A stretch of DNA of 64,000 bases from Phycisphaerae bacterium (GTDB taxonomy: Bacteria > Planctomycetota > Phycisphaerae > UBA1845): NCBI GenBank assembly GCA_029260135.1, contig JAJDDV010000068.1:38499-102498 (forward strand), written 5' to 3'. Every line of letters begins with the position of its first letter. Positions within the stretch are counted from its first letter, which is position 1. The notes under the pieces were generated by a model. The model saw only the letters and a program-made list of their open reading frames with translations. It was not told the origin of the DNA and did no database searches. This document shows positions 8,524 through 18,843 of the stretch, piece after piece. Both the position numbers and the translations under genes were made by a program.

Positions 8524-9687
8524 ATGCCCAATACCCATCCCGTTATCGTGGTTCATGGCATCCAGGGTTCCTGGCTGAAGGACGAGTATCCTGTTGACTA
8601 TCAGGATTCGATCCTCTGGACGGGGATTCTGCGCAAGAACTTCAATGCCCTTCACCTGCACGCGCTGGACTCGTCGGTTGACGCGGAGCCGAAGCGTCTT
8701 GTGCAGCCGCATCAGGCCATTCCGCTGATCTACGAGTCGCTCGTCTCGGAGATTCGTGATGAACTGGAGGATACCCATCCCTATGTGTATGCGTTCACGT
8801 ACGACTGGCGGAAGGACAATCGCCTCGCCGCGGAGGAACTCGGGCGGTTCGTCGAGCGGGCGCTTCACATCGCCGGCGTACACGAGAAAGCCAGGAAGCC
8901 GTCGGCCCGCAAGCCTCGGCGCGTGACGCTGGTTGGTCACAGCATGGGCGGGCTTGTGATCAAGTGGTATATCACGAAGGTGCTCGGTGCGGCCAAGGCG
9001 GCCAAGATGATCGACAGGGTCGTCACGATCGCCACGCCGTATCGAGGTAGTCTCAAAGCGGTCGAGGCGTTGCTCCCCGGTGCCCGAAACCTCTTTGGAT
9101 TCGAGAACAAAAAGTCGATGCGGCACTCTGCCCGGACCATGCCGGGTGTGTATCAGCTTCTACCGAGCTGGCCTGGCGCGGCGGTTCGGTTGAGCAACGG
9201 TAAGGCCCTCGACATTTTTGACTCGAAGACCTGGCAGAAATCGATGGTCGACAAGATGGGGAAGCGCTTCGGCGGACCGGCATTCTTCCGGAAGATGCTC
9301 GCGGATGCAAAGGCGTTCACGTCGGCGGCGAGCACTCCCTGGCCTACATTGCTCTGCCGAAAGGTGTTCACGGCGTACGGCATCAATACGGAAACATGGC
9401 GGCAGGTGCCGGTGGACACAACGGACGGGAACTTCTTCCGATTTGACCAGGCAAGCGTTGACGGCGACGATCCGAAGTACCCCGGCGGCGACGGCACCGT
9501 TCACACGGTCTCGTCGATTCGCGGGGAGCTGGCCAAAAAGCATCGCAAGAGTGATCGAAAGGAGCTCAAGGATCTACTGGCTGGTCACCACGCCAACATG
9601 CCGAACCACAACGGCGTTCAGGACTGGCTGCTCGGCGTGCTGAACCTCAACGAACACAGCCGTTCGTCGTTCAAATCGCCGAGGTAG
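8524..9687 (+). CDS. Lipase / lecithin:cholesterol acyltransferase-like alpha/beta hydrolase
   Basis: IVVHGIQGSWL...RVTLVGHSMGGLVIKWYI; GHSMGG nucleophile elbow. Confidence 0.8.
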   Translation: MPNTHPVIVVHGIQGSWLKDEYPVDYQDSILWTGILRKNFNALHLHALDSSVDAEPKRLVQPHQAIPLIYESLVSEIRDELEDTHPYVYAFTYDWRKDNRLAAEELGRFVERALHIAGVHEKARKPSARKPRRVTLVGHSMGGLVIKWYITKVLGAAKAAKMIDRVVTIATPYRGSLKAVEALLPGARNLFGFENKKSMRHSARTMPGVYQLLPSWPGAAVRLSNGKALDIFDSKTWQKSMVDKMGKRFGGPAFFRKMLADAKAFTSAASTPWPTLLCRKVFTAYGINTETWRQVPVDTTDGNFFRFDQASVDGDDPKYPGGDGTVHTVSSIRGELAKKHRKSDRKELKDLLAGHHANMPNHNGVQDWLLGVLNLNEHSRSSFKSPR

Positions 9688-9894
9688 TGTTCTGTCGAGG
9701 GAAGGGCCGAAGTCGTTCACGGCGGCGAAATCCGTTGCGGCTGCGGGCGGCGCCGGGGGGAGCGGCGTGATCGCGGGATCGGTTCGGCACCATCGGCGCC
9801 GTTGGATACGGGATCGCCGCCGAGCTGGGCGAGATCGTTTCCGCCGCGGCGCTTGCATCTGTCGGGCGGTCGCGGTATACGATGTCCCGACGCG

Positions 9895-9968
9895 GGGCGA
9901 TTAGCTCAGTTGGCTAGAGCGTTCGGATCACACCCGAGAGGTCACAGGTTCGAGTCCTGTATCGCCCA
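9895..9968 (+). tRNA. tRNA-Val (anticodon CAC)
   Basis: Cloverleaf by eye: acceptor GGGCGAT/ATCGCCC, D-arm GCTC..GAGC, anticodon stem TTCGG/CCGAG with loop ATCACAC, T-arm ACAGG-TTCGAGT-CCTGT; CCA not encoded. Confidence 0.9.
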
Positions 9969-10050
9969 GTGACGCACATCCCGCAGCGCGTGTGATCGAA
10001 CGCGGCCTCCCCGTGTACCCAGCCAGGAATGACCGTATGATTCGCAGGGC

Positions 10051-11712
10051 ATGACCGAGAAGACATCCATCGAAACGGCGCTGGCCTACCACGAGGCCAC
10101 CAAGCATCATCCGCACCGCTACGCGCGAAGCCCAGGCTACCTGGACTGGGCGACGCAGCCCGATCCGTTCCGCCGATACGCGGGCTCGGAATGCACTCCG
10201 CTGGTGCGCGACGAATCGCGGTCGTCGCCTTCGTATGACGAGGTCCATGAGCCGGGGGCGGTGACACCGGTTCCGGTGGATTCGGCGACCCTGTCCGAGT
10301 TCCTCCGGTGCTCGCTGGCGTTGTCCGCCTGGAAGGCGCTGGAAGGGGCCCGCTGGGCGCTACGCGTCAACCCGTCGAGCGGGAACCTGCACCCCACGGA
10401 AGGCTATCTTGTCGTCGGCGAGGTCGAGGGGCTCCTGGACGCAGCCGGTGTGTTTCATTACGCGCCGAAGGAGCACGCCCTCGAGCGTCGCTGCGAGTTC
10501 GCCGCTTCAGCATGGACCCAACTGGCGGAGGGCTTTCCGGCGGGGACGTTCTTCGCGGGTCTTTCATCGATTCACTGGCGAGAGGCCTGGAAGTACGGCG
10601 AGAGGGCGTACCGATACTGCCAGCACGATGTCGGGCACGCACTGGCTGCACTGAGCTTCTCGGCGGCCATGCAGGGCTGGAGGGTCCATCCGCTGGATCA
10701 GATGGGCGATGAAGAGATCGCCGCACTACTGGGCCTGGACCGCGACAGCGACTTCGACCAGGCCGAGCGCGAGCACCCCGATCTGCTCGTCGCGATTATC
10801 CCTGCGAAGGAAAGCTCACGAGAATGGCCTAGCACGCTTCCGAGCGAAACCATGGACGCGGTCATGAATGGAACATGGTACGGGCGCGCGAACCTCCTCA
10901 GCCCCGATCACGTCGAGTGGGATCGGATCGACACCATGGCCGAGGCATGCGCTAACCCGTCGATGAAAGAACCGGAGCAATCCGCTCTACCCACGACTTG
11001 GCCCAAGCCGCTCCGCGCGGACCGTCCTTCCTTGCGTGCTAGAAACGTCATCCTGCAGCGGCGCAGCGCCGTGGCCATGGACGGTTCGACGAGCATCAGC
11101 GCGGACGCTCTCCACTTGATAATGGATCGATTGATCCCGCGGTTCGATCGTGCGCCGTGGTGCGCTCTGCAACCGCCGGCGTTCATCAATCTCGGCCTCT
11201 TTGTCCACCGCGTCGATGGACTGGCGCCGGGGATCTACTTTCTCGACCGCGCGAACAACCGGTCAATGCCCCCGCGCGACTCGATGCGCCAGGAATTTGA
11301 ATGGAGCAGGCCCCCTGGATGTCCGACATCGCTGCCTTTGATCCACCTGGTGTCCGGCGATGTTCGGTCAATCGCGGGGCAATTGAGTTGCGGTCAGAGT
11401 ATCGCCTCCGACGGCGTGTTCAGTGTCGCGATGATCAGTGAGTTCGAAACACGGATCCGCGAGCGCGGCGCTTGGATGTACCGCCGTCTGTTCTGGGAAG
11501 CGGGAATGATCGGGCAGGTGCTTTATCTCGAAGCCGAAGCGGCGGGCGTGCGCGGAACGGGCATCGGCTGCTACTTCGATGACCCTGTGCACGAGCTGTT
11601 CGGGCTCGCTGACAAGAAGCACCAGTCGCTCTATCACTTCACGGTCGGCGGACCGGTCGAGGACCCGCGGTTAACGACACTGCCGCCGTACGCCTCGGGA
11701 CCGATCGCGTAG
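10051..11712 (+). CDS. SagB/ThcOx-like nitroreductase-family protein, two-domain
   Basis: RVNPSSGNLHPTEGYLVVG in the N-terminal half; QRRSAVAMDG, EAGMIGQVLYLEAEAAGVRGTGIGCYFDDPVHEL in the C-terminal half. Confidence 0.85.
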   Translation: MTEKTSIETALAYHEATKHHPHRYARSPGYLDWATQPDPFRRYAGSECTPLVRDESRSSPSYDEVHEPGAVTPVPVDSATLSEFLRCSLALSAWKALEGARWALRVNPSSGNLHPTEGYLVVGEVEGLLDAAGVFHYAPKEHALERRCEFAASAWTQLAEGFPAGTFFAGLSSIHWREAWKYGERAYRYCQHDVGHALAALSFSAAMQGWRVHPLDQMGDEEIAALLGLDRDSDFDQAEREHPDLLVAIIPAKESSREWPSTLPSETMDAVMNGTWYGRANLLSPDHVEWDRIDTMAEACANPSMKEPEQSALPTTWPKPLRADRPSLRARNVILQRRSAVAMDGSTSISADALHLIMDRLIPRFDRAPWCALQPPAFINLGLFVHRVDGLAPGIYFLDRANNRSMPPRDSMRQEFEWSRPPGCPTSLPLIHLVSGDVRSIAGQLSCGQSIASDGVFSVAMISEFETRIRERGAWMYRRLFWEAGMIGQVLYLEAEAAGVRGTGIGCYFDDPVHELFGLADKKHQSLYHFTVGGPVEDPRLTTLPPYASGPIA

Positions 11713-11735
11713 CTCGGACGTCTCGACATCGCATG

Positions 11736-12905
11736 TCACAACAAGTACGCAGCCGCGAAGAAGCCCAGGTACGTCCCGATCCCATAACCCAGCGAGCCGA
11801 CGAGAACGGCCGGAAGCACCAGATCAGGCCGAGACAGGCTTCTGGCCAGCGCCAGCGCCGACGTCGCACCGCCGATGTTCGCCTGCGACGCCACAGCCGC
11901 GACGTCCACGTCGATCCGAAACAGCCTGGCCAATACAAACGTGATGACGCCATGGATAAAGACGACCACCATGACGAAGACGAGTAACGTCGCACCAAGG
12001 CGGCCGATTCCGCTGAGCGCCGCCACGTCGCAGTAAGCGCCGATCACGGCGAGAAAGAGATAGACGGAGAACATCCCCAGGACGCGCGTCCCGCGCAACC
12101 GATTGACGGCGGGAATCTGCGCCAAAACAAGAGCGAACGTCGTGAGGATCAAGACAGACGGCACGTTCACGCCGCGACCGCTCAGCCAGTCGGCAAGTAG
12201 ATCCGCCAACCAGATTGCGGCTGACCCGGCCGCAAGGAGCACCCCCACGTCGATCGGATGGACCGATTCGGTGTCATCCTCGATGACCGACGACTCCACC
12301 GCCTCGGCAGACGTCGAGTTCTTCGCCCCGATACCGGCAGGCCAATACCGCGAAAGGAATCGCGGGACGGCGATCGTCACTACCATCCACAGCGCGGTCA
12401 GAATGTTGTCCGCCGCCGTGGCTGCCCCGTAGAGAACGCCCTCTTTCACCAGCCCATAGTGCAATGCCAGCGCGTTGAAGTTGACACTCCCGCCGGTGTA
12501 CGTCCCGACGAACGCCGCGCCGAGCGGGCGGTACAACTCGCCGATCGACTCGGCGCCGCCGATCACCTTCATCGCCACCACAACGCCGACGACGGTCCCC
12601 GCGGATCCGATCAGGAACATGGCCAGCATCGGAAAACCCGCACGAAGCACGCTGCGCAGATTCACGGGCAGCAGCAACCAGAAGATCGCCAGCGGAGCGA
12701 CGTACGTAAAGACGCCGCTGTAGATCGGCGCTTCGGTCGAATTCGTCGGAATCACACCGAGGTTGGCGGTGACGGCGGTCACCACGATGACCAGCAGCGC
12801 ACTGCCGAAGTGCTTGAAGAACGTGTGTCGAACGAGCCATTCCGACACGACGACATTCACGCATAATACGGTCAGTATAAACAACGGATGCGCAAACGGA
12901 CCCAC
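11736..12905 (-). CDS. DUF819-type multi-pass membrane protein
   Basis: AAFVGTYTGGSVNFNALALHYGLVKEG..YGAATAADNILTALWM and many TM segments. Confidence 0.8.
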   Translation of the reverse strand: MGPFAHPLFILTVLCVNVVVSEWLVRHTFFKHFGSALLVIVVTAVTANLGVIPTNSTEAPIYSGVFTYVAPLAIFWLLLPVNLRSVLRAGFPMLAMFLIGSAGTVVGVVVAMKVIGGAESIGELYRPLGAAFVGTYTGGSVNFNALALHYGLVKEGVLYGAATAADNILTALWMVVTIAVPRFLSRYWPAGIGAKNSTSAEAVESSVIEDDTESVHPIDVGVLLAAGSAAIWLADLLADWLSGRGVNVPSVLILTTFALVLAQIPAVNRLRGTRVLGMFSVYLFLAVIGAYCDVAALSGIGRLGATLLVFVMVVVFIHGVITFVLARLFRIDVDVAAVASQANIGGATSALALARSLSRPDLVLPAVLVGSLGYGIGTYLGFFAAAYLL

Positions 12906-13083
12906 GACGCTCTCCGCCGACCATCAACCACCGCGACCACAATCTACGTGTTGTATCCGCCTCGACGATCGTTGACCAGGGACATGGCGCCACGCCGAAG
13001 AACGCAAGAAGGTCGCCGGGGACACGCCACCATCGATTGAAATGAGCGAAGATGTCGAGATCGGAAACCGCTCGCTGCCGCTC

Positions 13084-14136
13084 TTACTCTCGGTTGGCGA
13101 CCGCGATGGGCGCAGCCTCCAGGTGCAGCTTGCCTTGGTCAATCAGCGCCTTCAAGTCCTGCCCGACCCACTCGGACAGAAGCGTCGCGCCACTGCAGTT
13201 CAAGTGTAGCAGGTTGCAGTAGATCGTGCTTGGATTCATTGTGGCGAATCGGTCCGGCCCATAGGCCAGTACCGGAATCTCCAACCGCTCACCAAGCTCA
13301 GCCAGTTGTTGATGAAACCGACGGTTGCTCCTGCCCTCGGGTGTGCCCTCGAGGTCTGCGAGGAAGGCGGGATGCTCCGGCGTATCCAGAATCACCACCT
13401 GAACGCCCGCATCAATCAGGTCCTGGACACTCCGCTCGAATCGGCTCCAAAGCAGACCGTCGACCTTGGCCCCCGCGTACCAGGCTCTCTTGAGGACCTG
13501 AATGCGGCGGTTCATTTCGTCCGGCGAGACGTTCAAGCGTTTTGGGACACCCTCGAAGCCCCGACGCGGAAATGCATCGGCCCGCTTCTTCCACGACGAC
13601 ATGATCCGCCTCCACAAGGTCATTTCACCCGAGAACACGGACGCGACGACACGCCTTCTGGGAACCACTCGAAGACGATCCCACAGGCCCATCGACCCGA
13701 GAGTCGCATCGCTGACGAACCGCGTCCCCAAGTTCGGATGATCGTTCACGGACCAGAACGAAATGGACAGCAACATGATCGGTGAGGTTGCGAATCGATG
13801 CTCAAACTCACGGTACGCTGCCAGCGTCGAAGCGCCGTCGCCGTTACCCACGGCCACGTTCACGACTTTCTCGGGCCAAACGCCGACCACGTCCGCGACC
13901 ACTTCCGGAATGACGTGCCATCCCGCCCTTGAATCTCCTGCGACCAACACGCCCGGCCGATCGGTCTGTGTCAGTGCGATGACCTTGTCGCGAAGATAAT
14001 CCGGGGCCACGGGCTGCGGGTATACCCAAACCGAAACGACAAGATGAACCGCGGCGACGATCACGCAGCCGGTCAATGCGCCGAGTGGGAGCTTGCGCAT
14101 CGCGGCGAGGATCGATGCCACGCGCGCGGAACGCAT
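13084..14136 (-). CDS. SGNH-hydrolase-like/AlgX-like protein downstream of MBOAT
   Basis: N-terminal TM, GVLVAGDSRAGWHVIP, C-terminal YCNLLHLNCSGATLLSEWVG; next to MBOAT. Start uncertain (ORF extends to 14256). Confidence 0.6.
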   Translation of the reverse strand: MRSARVASILAAMRKLPLGALTGCVIVAAVHLVVSVWVYPQPVAPDYLRDKVIALTQTDRPGVLVAGDSRAGWHVIPEVVADVVGVWPEKVVNVAVGNGDGASTLAAYREFEHRFATSPIMLLSISFWSVNDHPNLGTRFVSDATLGSMGLWDRLRVVPRRRVVASVFSGEMTLWRRIMSSWKKRADAFPRRGFEGVPKRLNVSPDEMNRRIQVLKRAWYAGAKVDGLLWSRFERSVQDLIDAGVQVVILDTPEHPAFLADLEGTPEGRSNRRFHQQLAELGERLEIPVLAYGPDRFATMNPSTIYCNLLHLNCSGATLLSEWVGQDLKALIDQGKLHLEAAPIAVANRE

Positions 14137-14212
14137 GCACGGACGACGACGCGCGCCGGCTGAAGCACTCGAAGCCGATACCGCTATGCCCGCCGGCCGG
14201 ACCACCGGAGCA

Positions 14213-15715
14213 CTAGAACTGGAAATAGACGAATGGTCGATTGGAACCGCCTTCATAGATGAGGAGCCCGTAGAACATCACGGCGTAGGCCAGCCCGCGC
14301 ACCAGCACGGGCATGCTCAACAGCACGTTTAAGTCGTTCCTGTAATACTGCGCAGCTTGTACGATGAGCAACGGCGCCACAAACGCAAACAGAGTCCAGA
14401 AACCCGTCCCCGCCACCGTGTTCACACCCATGAGAATCCACCAGCACCAGGGCGCCGCCATCGCTGACAAGAACTGGCCGATCTGAGCCATAGAATCTGC
14501 CCTGAAGATCAACAAACCGAGACAGATCCAATGGAAAAACAGTACGACGGCGAACCAATGGGCCGCGCGTCGATACGTGGCAGGCAAGATCCCGACCGCT
14601 CGCTCGACCCGCGGCGTCACCGCTCGATAGACGATCAGAAGAACGCCGTGGTAGACCCCCCAAAGAACGAACGTCCACGCCGCACCGTGCCACAAACCAC
14701 TGAGGATCATGGTCAGCAAGACGTTGACCATCGTTCGCCGCGAGCCCTTCCGATCGCCGCCGAGTGGTATGTAGAGATAATCGCGAAGCCATGTCGAAAG
14801 GCTGATGTGCCATCGCCGCCAGAACTCCGACGGACTGCTCGCAAAGTAGGGCAGGTTGAAGTTCAACCGAAGTTCGAACCCAAGCACCTTGGCACATCCA
14901 CGGGCCATGTCGGAGTAACCCGAAAAATCGCAGTAAACCTGAAGCGTGAACGCGTACAGCGCAACGAGAACCGCCCCTCCCAGCGGAGCAGAGGCGGGTT
15001 CAAAGACGCCGTCGACGAGGAGCGCAAGGTTGTCCGCAATGACGACCTTCTTGAAGAGCCCCCAGAACATCAGGTATCCGCCCTCGTAAACCTGATTGAG
15101 ATCCAGGCGGCGAGGGCGACTCACCTGCGGAAGAAACTCCCGTGCGCGGACGATAGGACCAGCCACTAGCTGCGGGAAGAAACTGACGAAGACCGCGAAC
15201 TCCAGCAAGCTGTTGTGCGAGTGGATCTTCCCGCGGTACACATCGATCGTGTAGCTCAGCGACTGGAACGTGTAGAACGAAATCCCGACCGGTAAGACGA
15301 CGTTCAGCAATCTGGGTTCGAGAGGCAAACCGATGGCCGTGAGCAACGCCGCGGCGCTGCCCGCGAAGAAGTCGAAGTACTTGAACAGGCCCAGGATCCC
15401 CAGGTTGGCGGCCACCGAGACCCACAGGATCATCTTCCGCTTTTGCGGGTCATACGCGTAGGGTCCTCCCCGCGCGCCGATCTCTGCGTTCGGAGGCCCT
15501 TCGCTTCGCCGGTCTAGCGCTCGACCGCACACGAAGTCGATCAGCGTGGAAAGCCCGATCAGAGAAAGGAACCGCCAGTCCCAGCAACCATAGAAAAAGT
15601 AGCTGGCCACGAGCAACAGCGCGTTCTGCAACCTCAACCGCCGCATCGTCAGAATGTAGAGCACGAGCACGACGGCAAGGAAAGTCGCGAAAGCAAAGCT
15701 GTTGAAGAGCACCAA
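14213..15715 (-). CDS. MBOAT-family O-acyltransferase (AlgI-like)
   Basis: LLLVASYFFYGCWDWRFL, FFPQLVAGPIVRAREFLPQ, GYSDMARGCAKVLGFEL..NFNLPYFASSPSEFWRRWHISLSTWLRDYLYIPLGG, GLWHGAAWTFVLWG. Confidence 0.95.
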   Translation of the reverse strand: MVLFNSFAFATFLAVVLVLYILTMRRLRLQNALLLVASYFFYGCWDWRFLSLIGLSTLIDFVCGRALDRRSEGPPNAEIGARGGPYAYDPQKRKMILWVSVAANLGILGLFKYFDFFAGSAAALLTAIGLPLEPRLLNVVLPVGISFYTFQSLSYTIDVYRGKIHSHNSLLEFAVFVSFFPQLVAGPIVRAREFLPQVSRPRRLDLNQVYEGGYLMFWGLFKKVVIADNLALLVDGVFEPASAPLGGAVLVALYAFTLQVYCDFSGYSDMARGCAKVLGFELRLNFNLPYFASSPSEFWRRWHISLSTWLRDYLYIPLGGDRKGSRRTMVNVLLTMILSGLWHGAAWTFVLWGVYHGVLLIVYRAVTPRVERAVGILPATYRRAAHWFAVVLFFHWICLGLLIFRADSMAQIGQFLSAMAAPWCWWILMGVNTVAGTGFWTLFAFVAPLLIVQAAQYYRNDLNVLLSMPVLVRGLAYAVMFYGLLIYEGGSNRPFVYFQF

Positions 15716-15930
15716 GCAACTCCTGGCGTTTTCGGGCGCACGAACGACCGCATCGATAGACGCCGGAATGAATATCGGACGTTTGCGCGCGCCGGTTGAG
15801 ATCGGATCTGAAGCGCGGGTCGTGTTTCAGACGTCCAGCGAGGGGGTGATCGGAAGAAGAGACCGTCGTCGCGGCGCTCTGGTCACCTGCTGACGACGAA
15901 GACGGGAATGAAGCGACGCGTGAACATAGT

Positions 15931-16054
15931 TAGCATCCTGTTGAAGAAGTCGCTTTCGGTTGCCCAGGTGTAGCGCCACCCCTTGTGGGTGGCGTCTTAC
16001 TGTGGTTTTCGTCGCCCACAAGGGGCGACGCTAAATTTCTCAACGGCCTGTTAG
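15931..16054 (-). repeat. Palindromic repeat family C, copy 1
   Basis: cctgttgaagaagtcgctttcggttgcccaggtgtagcgccaccccttgtgggtggcg...cgtcgcccacaaggggcgacgcta; reverse complement of the copies at 19.5 and 19.9 kb. Confidence 0.85.
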
Positions 16055-16183
16055 GCGCTCGCCTACCCAGCGGAGCACTGCGCCGGTACGGTTGAAGGAG
16101 CACGGCGTCTACGGCAAGACGGCTTTCGCTCGCAACGACGCGTCAGCGGTGACCGGCAACACCCCAAGGGCAACACCGTATAC

Positions 16184-17590
16184 CTACGCTTGCCCGTTCA
16201 TCAGATACTTGTGGATCGAGCGACTGGCCACCTTGCCGTCACCCATGGCCAGAATCACCGTCGCGCCGCCGCGGACAATGTCGCCGCCGGCGAACACGCC
16301 CGGAATGCTCGTCATGCCGGTATCATCGATGATGATGTTGCCCCACTTGTTCACCTCGAGTCCCGGCGTCGTCTGAGTCAGCAGCGGGTTCGCCTTCGTT
16401 CCGATCGCCACGACGAAGATCTCGCACGGGATCTCGAACTCGCTGCCCTCGATCGGAACGGGGCGACGACGACCGGAATCGTCCGGTTCGCCGAGTTCCA
16501 TCCGCTGGCAGCGAACCGCCCGCACCCATCCGTCATCGTCGCCGAGAATCTCGATCGGCGTGTTGAGCAACTTCAACTCCACGCCTTCCTCTTCGGCGTG
16601 CTTGATCTCTTCGTTCCGGGCCGGCATCTCCGCGCGCGAACGGCGATAAACCAGCGTCGCAGGATCCGCCCCCAACCGCCGTGACGTCCGAACCGCATCC
16701 ATGGCCGTGTTGCCACCGCCGACGACCACCGCTCGAGTCGGACGAATCACCGGTGTGTCGACCTCGGTAGCGCGATAGGCACCCATCAAGTTGACGCGTG
16801 TGAGGAATTCATTCGCAGAGTACACCCCCTTGAGGCTTTCGCCGGGAATATTCATGAAAATCGGCAGCCCGGCACCGTTCGCGATGAAGATTGAATCGAA
16901 GCCTTCCTCTTCGAGCAGCTCGGGAATGGTGTACGTCTGCCCGATGATCACGTCGCAAACGATCTCCACGCCGCGACGCTGGAGCGTCTCAACCTCGGCA
17001 TCGACAACGATGTTCGGCAGGCGAAACTCGGGAATTCCATAGACCAACACCCCGCCCGGACGGTGCAGCGCTTCGAACACTGTCACCGCGTGACCGCGCT
17101 TCGCCAGCTCTCCGGCACAGGTCAGCCCGGCCGGTCCGGAACCGACGACCGCCACCTTCTTGCCCGTTGCTGGCGGCGGCTCGAACAGGTCCTTGCGATG
17201 CTCCCGCGCCCAGTCGGCCACGAACCGCTCGAGGTGACCCACGCCCACGGGTTCGCCCTTCTTCGCACGAACGCAAACCTCTTCGCACTGCGTCTCCTGC
17301 GGACACACTCGTCCCGTCACGCCGGGGAGCACGTTGTCCGCGAGAAGAATGTCCGCCGCTTTCGACAGGTCGTTCTCGGAGACCGCCGAAACGAACGCCG
17401 GAATATCGACCCCGACGGGACACCCCGGAATGCACTTGGCATCTTTGCACTGGAGGCAACGCTCCGCCTCACGACAGGCGAACTGCTCCTCGAACCCCTG
17501 ATTCACCTCCTGGAAATTCCCACTCCGCTCGGTCGCATCCTGCTCGGGCATCTCGTGACGAGGGATCTTCATTCGCTCAGACGGTTTCAT
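16184..17590 (-). CDS. nfnB: NADPH-dependent glutamate synthase small-chain-like / NfnB (large) subunit
   Basis: CLQCKDAKCIPGCPVGVDIPAFV, GSGPAGLTCAGELAKRGHAVTVFEALHRPGGVLVYGIPEFRLP; paired with an NfnA-like gene. Confidence 0.85.
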   Translation of the reverse strand: MKPSERMKIPRHEMPEQDATERSGNFQEVNQGFEEQFACREAERCLQCKDAKCIPGCPVGVDIPAFVSAVSENDLSKAADILLADNVLPGVTGRVCPQETQCEEVCVRAKKGEPVGVGHLERFVADWAREHRKDLFEPPPATGKKVAVVGSGPAGLTCAGELAKRGHAVTVFEALHRPGGVLVYGIPEFRLPNIVVDAEVETLQRRGVEIVCDVIIGQTYTIPELLEEEGFDSIFIANGAGLPIFMNIPGESLKGVYSANEFLTRVNLMGAYRATEVDTPVIRPTRAVVVGGGNTAMDAVRTSRRLGADPATLVYRRSRAEMPARNEEIKHAEEEGVELKLLNTPIEILGDDDGWVRAVRCQRMELGEPDDSGRRRPVPIEGSEFEIPCEIFVVAIGTKANPLLTQTTPGLEVNKWGNIIIDDTGMTSIPGVFAGGDIVRGGATVILAMGDGKVASRSIHKYLMNGQA

Positions 17591-17623
17591 GATCGGTCGT
17601 TTCCTCTAATCAGCCTCTGCTGT

Positions 17624-18499
17624 TTATGAACTTGCGCGACACGCAGCCTCTTGCTGATCCAGCTTGCACTGGTGGCCCTTCTGAAGCCGCTCCCACGCGA
17701 AGATCTCCTGCTCTTTGTACGTGGCCAGGCGATCGGTCAGCTCTTTGAAGTCGACCTTGTGCGCGTCGAACTCGGGACCGTCGACGCAGGCGAACTTCAT
17801 CTCACCGCCGACCGTCACCCGACAACCACCGCACATGCCCGTCCCGTCGACCATGATCGGGTTGAGCGACGCGATCGTCGGAACGTTATAGGGCCTTGTG
17901 ACCTCAGCCACCGCCCGCATCATCGGAACCGGACCGGCCATCAACACCGCGCCGATCTTGCGGCTCTTGTCTTCGAGCATCTCACCCAGCTTGCCGGTGA
18001 CAAATCCGTTGTAACCGTGGCTTCCGTCGTCGGTGCAGGGGAAGACCTCCTCGCAGTAGGCTTGAAGCTCCTCCTCGAAGATCACGTATTCCTTCGATCG
18101 CCCGCCGATCACCGCGAAGACCTTGTTGCCGGCCTTCTTGAGCGCCTCGGCCTGCGGGTAGATGACCGCCGTCCCCACGCCGCCGCCGACCAGCACCGCC
18201 TCACCGAAGTCCTCGATCTCGGTCGGCTTGCCCATCGGCCCGGCGATGTTCTGGATCGCCTGCCCGGGCTCCAGCTCGCAGAGAAGCTCGGTCGTCGCTC
18301 CGACGACCTGCACGACCAGCGTGATCGTCCCCTTCTCGGCATCGGAATCGGCGATGGTGAGCGGAATCCGCTCCCCCTCGTCACGAACCCGCAGGATGAT
18401 GAAGTGCCCCGGTTGATGGTGCGCCGCAACACGGGGCGCCTCCGCCACGATCCGACGAACCTTGGGAGCAAGCCACTCGGCACTAACGATTTTGAACAT
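17624..18499 (-). CDS. nfnA: Sulfide/dihydroorotate dehydrogenase-like FAD/NAD-binding subunit / NfnA
   Basis: MFKIVSAEWLAPKVRRIVAEAPRVAAHHQPGHFIILRV..ERIPLTIAD; C-terminal GTGMCGGCRVTVGGEMKFACVDGPEFDAHKVDF. Confidence 0.87.
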   Translation of the reverse strand: MFKIVSAEWLAPKVRRIVAEAPRVAAHHQPGHFIILRVRDEGERIPLTIADSDAEKGTITLVVQVVGATTELLCELEPGQAIQNIAGPMGKPTEIEDFGEAVLVGGGVGTAVIYPQAEALKKAGNKVFAVIGGRSKEYVIFEEELQAYCEEVFPCTDDGSHGYNGFVTGKLGEMLEDKSRKIGAVLMAGPVPMMRAVAEVTRPYNVPTIASLNPIMVDGTGMCGGCRVTVGGEMKFACVDGPEFDAHKVDFKELTDRLATYKEQEIFAWERLQKGHQCKLDQQEAACRASS

Positions 18500-18539
18500 G
18501 GATCCCTCTCGTTACTGAGTCTCTGTGCGTTTCCGGTTC

Positions 18540-18568
18540 CTGAGCCGCGGGCTTTAGCCCGCGCGATC
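18540..18568. repeat. Palindromic repeat family D (gagccgcgggcttNagcccgcgcg)
   Basis: ctgagccgcgggctttagcccgcgcgatc; also at 31744 (inverted) and 63496. Confidence 0.75.
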
Positions 18569-18843
18569 ACACGCTGCCCGACGGTCTGTGCCGTCGCGGG
18601 TAGGCCGGTTTGCGAGTGCGAGCATCAGTTCCGGTGATCGGGCGGCGGACGACGAGCAACGTCTCGAAAGCCCGCAAACTGGAATTCTCCTCGGCCACAC
18701 CCGGATAGACCCGCCCCGCCATCGTCAGGCCCCCTGCAATCGGCGCGCCACGCCCCTCTCTGCCCCCCGACAATTCAAGTGTACCTGCTGCGTTTTCAGA
18801 GTAAGATCCGGCGGCAGGGAAGCGCTAAATCCGGAAACACCCA

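Noticed and set aside
9928-10248. Minus-strand ORF ending SLGDTGLEPVTSRV
   Set aside because: Characteristic spurious translation of the antisense of a tRNA; it overlaps the tRNA-Val and the start of the SagB-like gene.
10051-12905. RiPP/azole biosynthetic cluster around the SagB-like gene
   Set aside because: No YcaO, precursor peptide or dedicated exporter seen; the neighbour is a DUF819 membrane protein.
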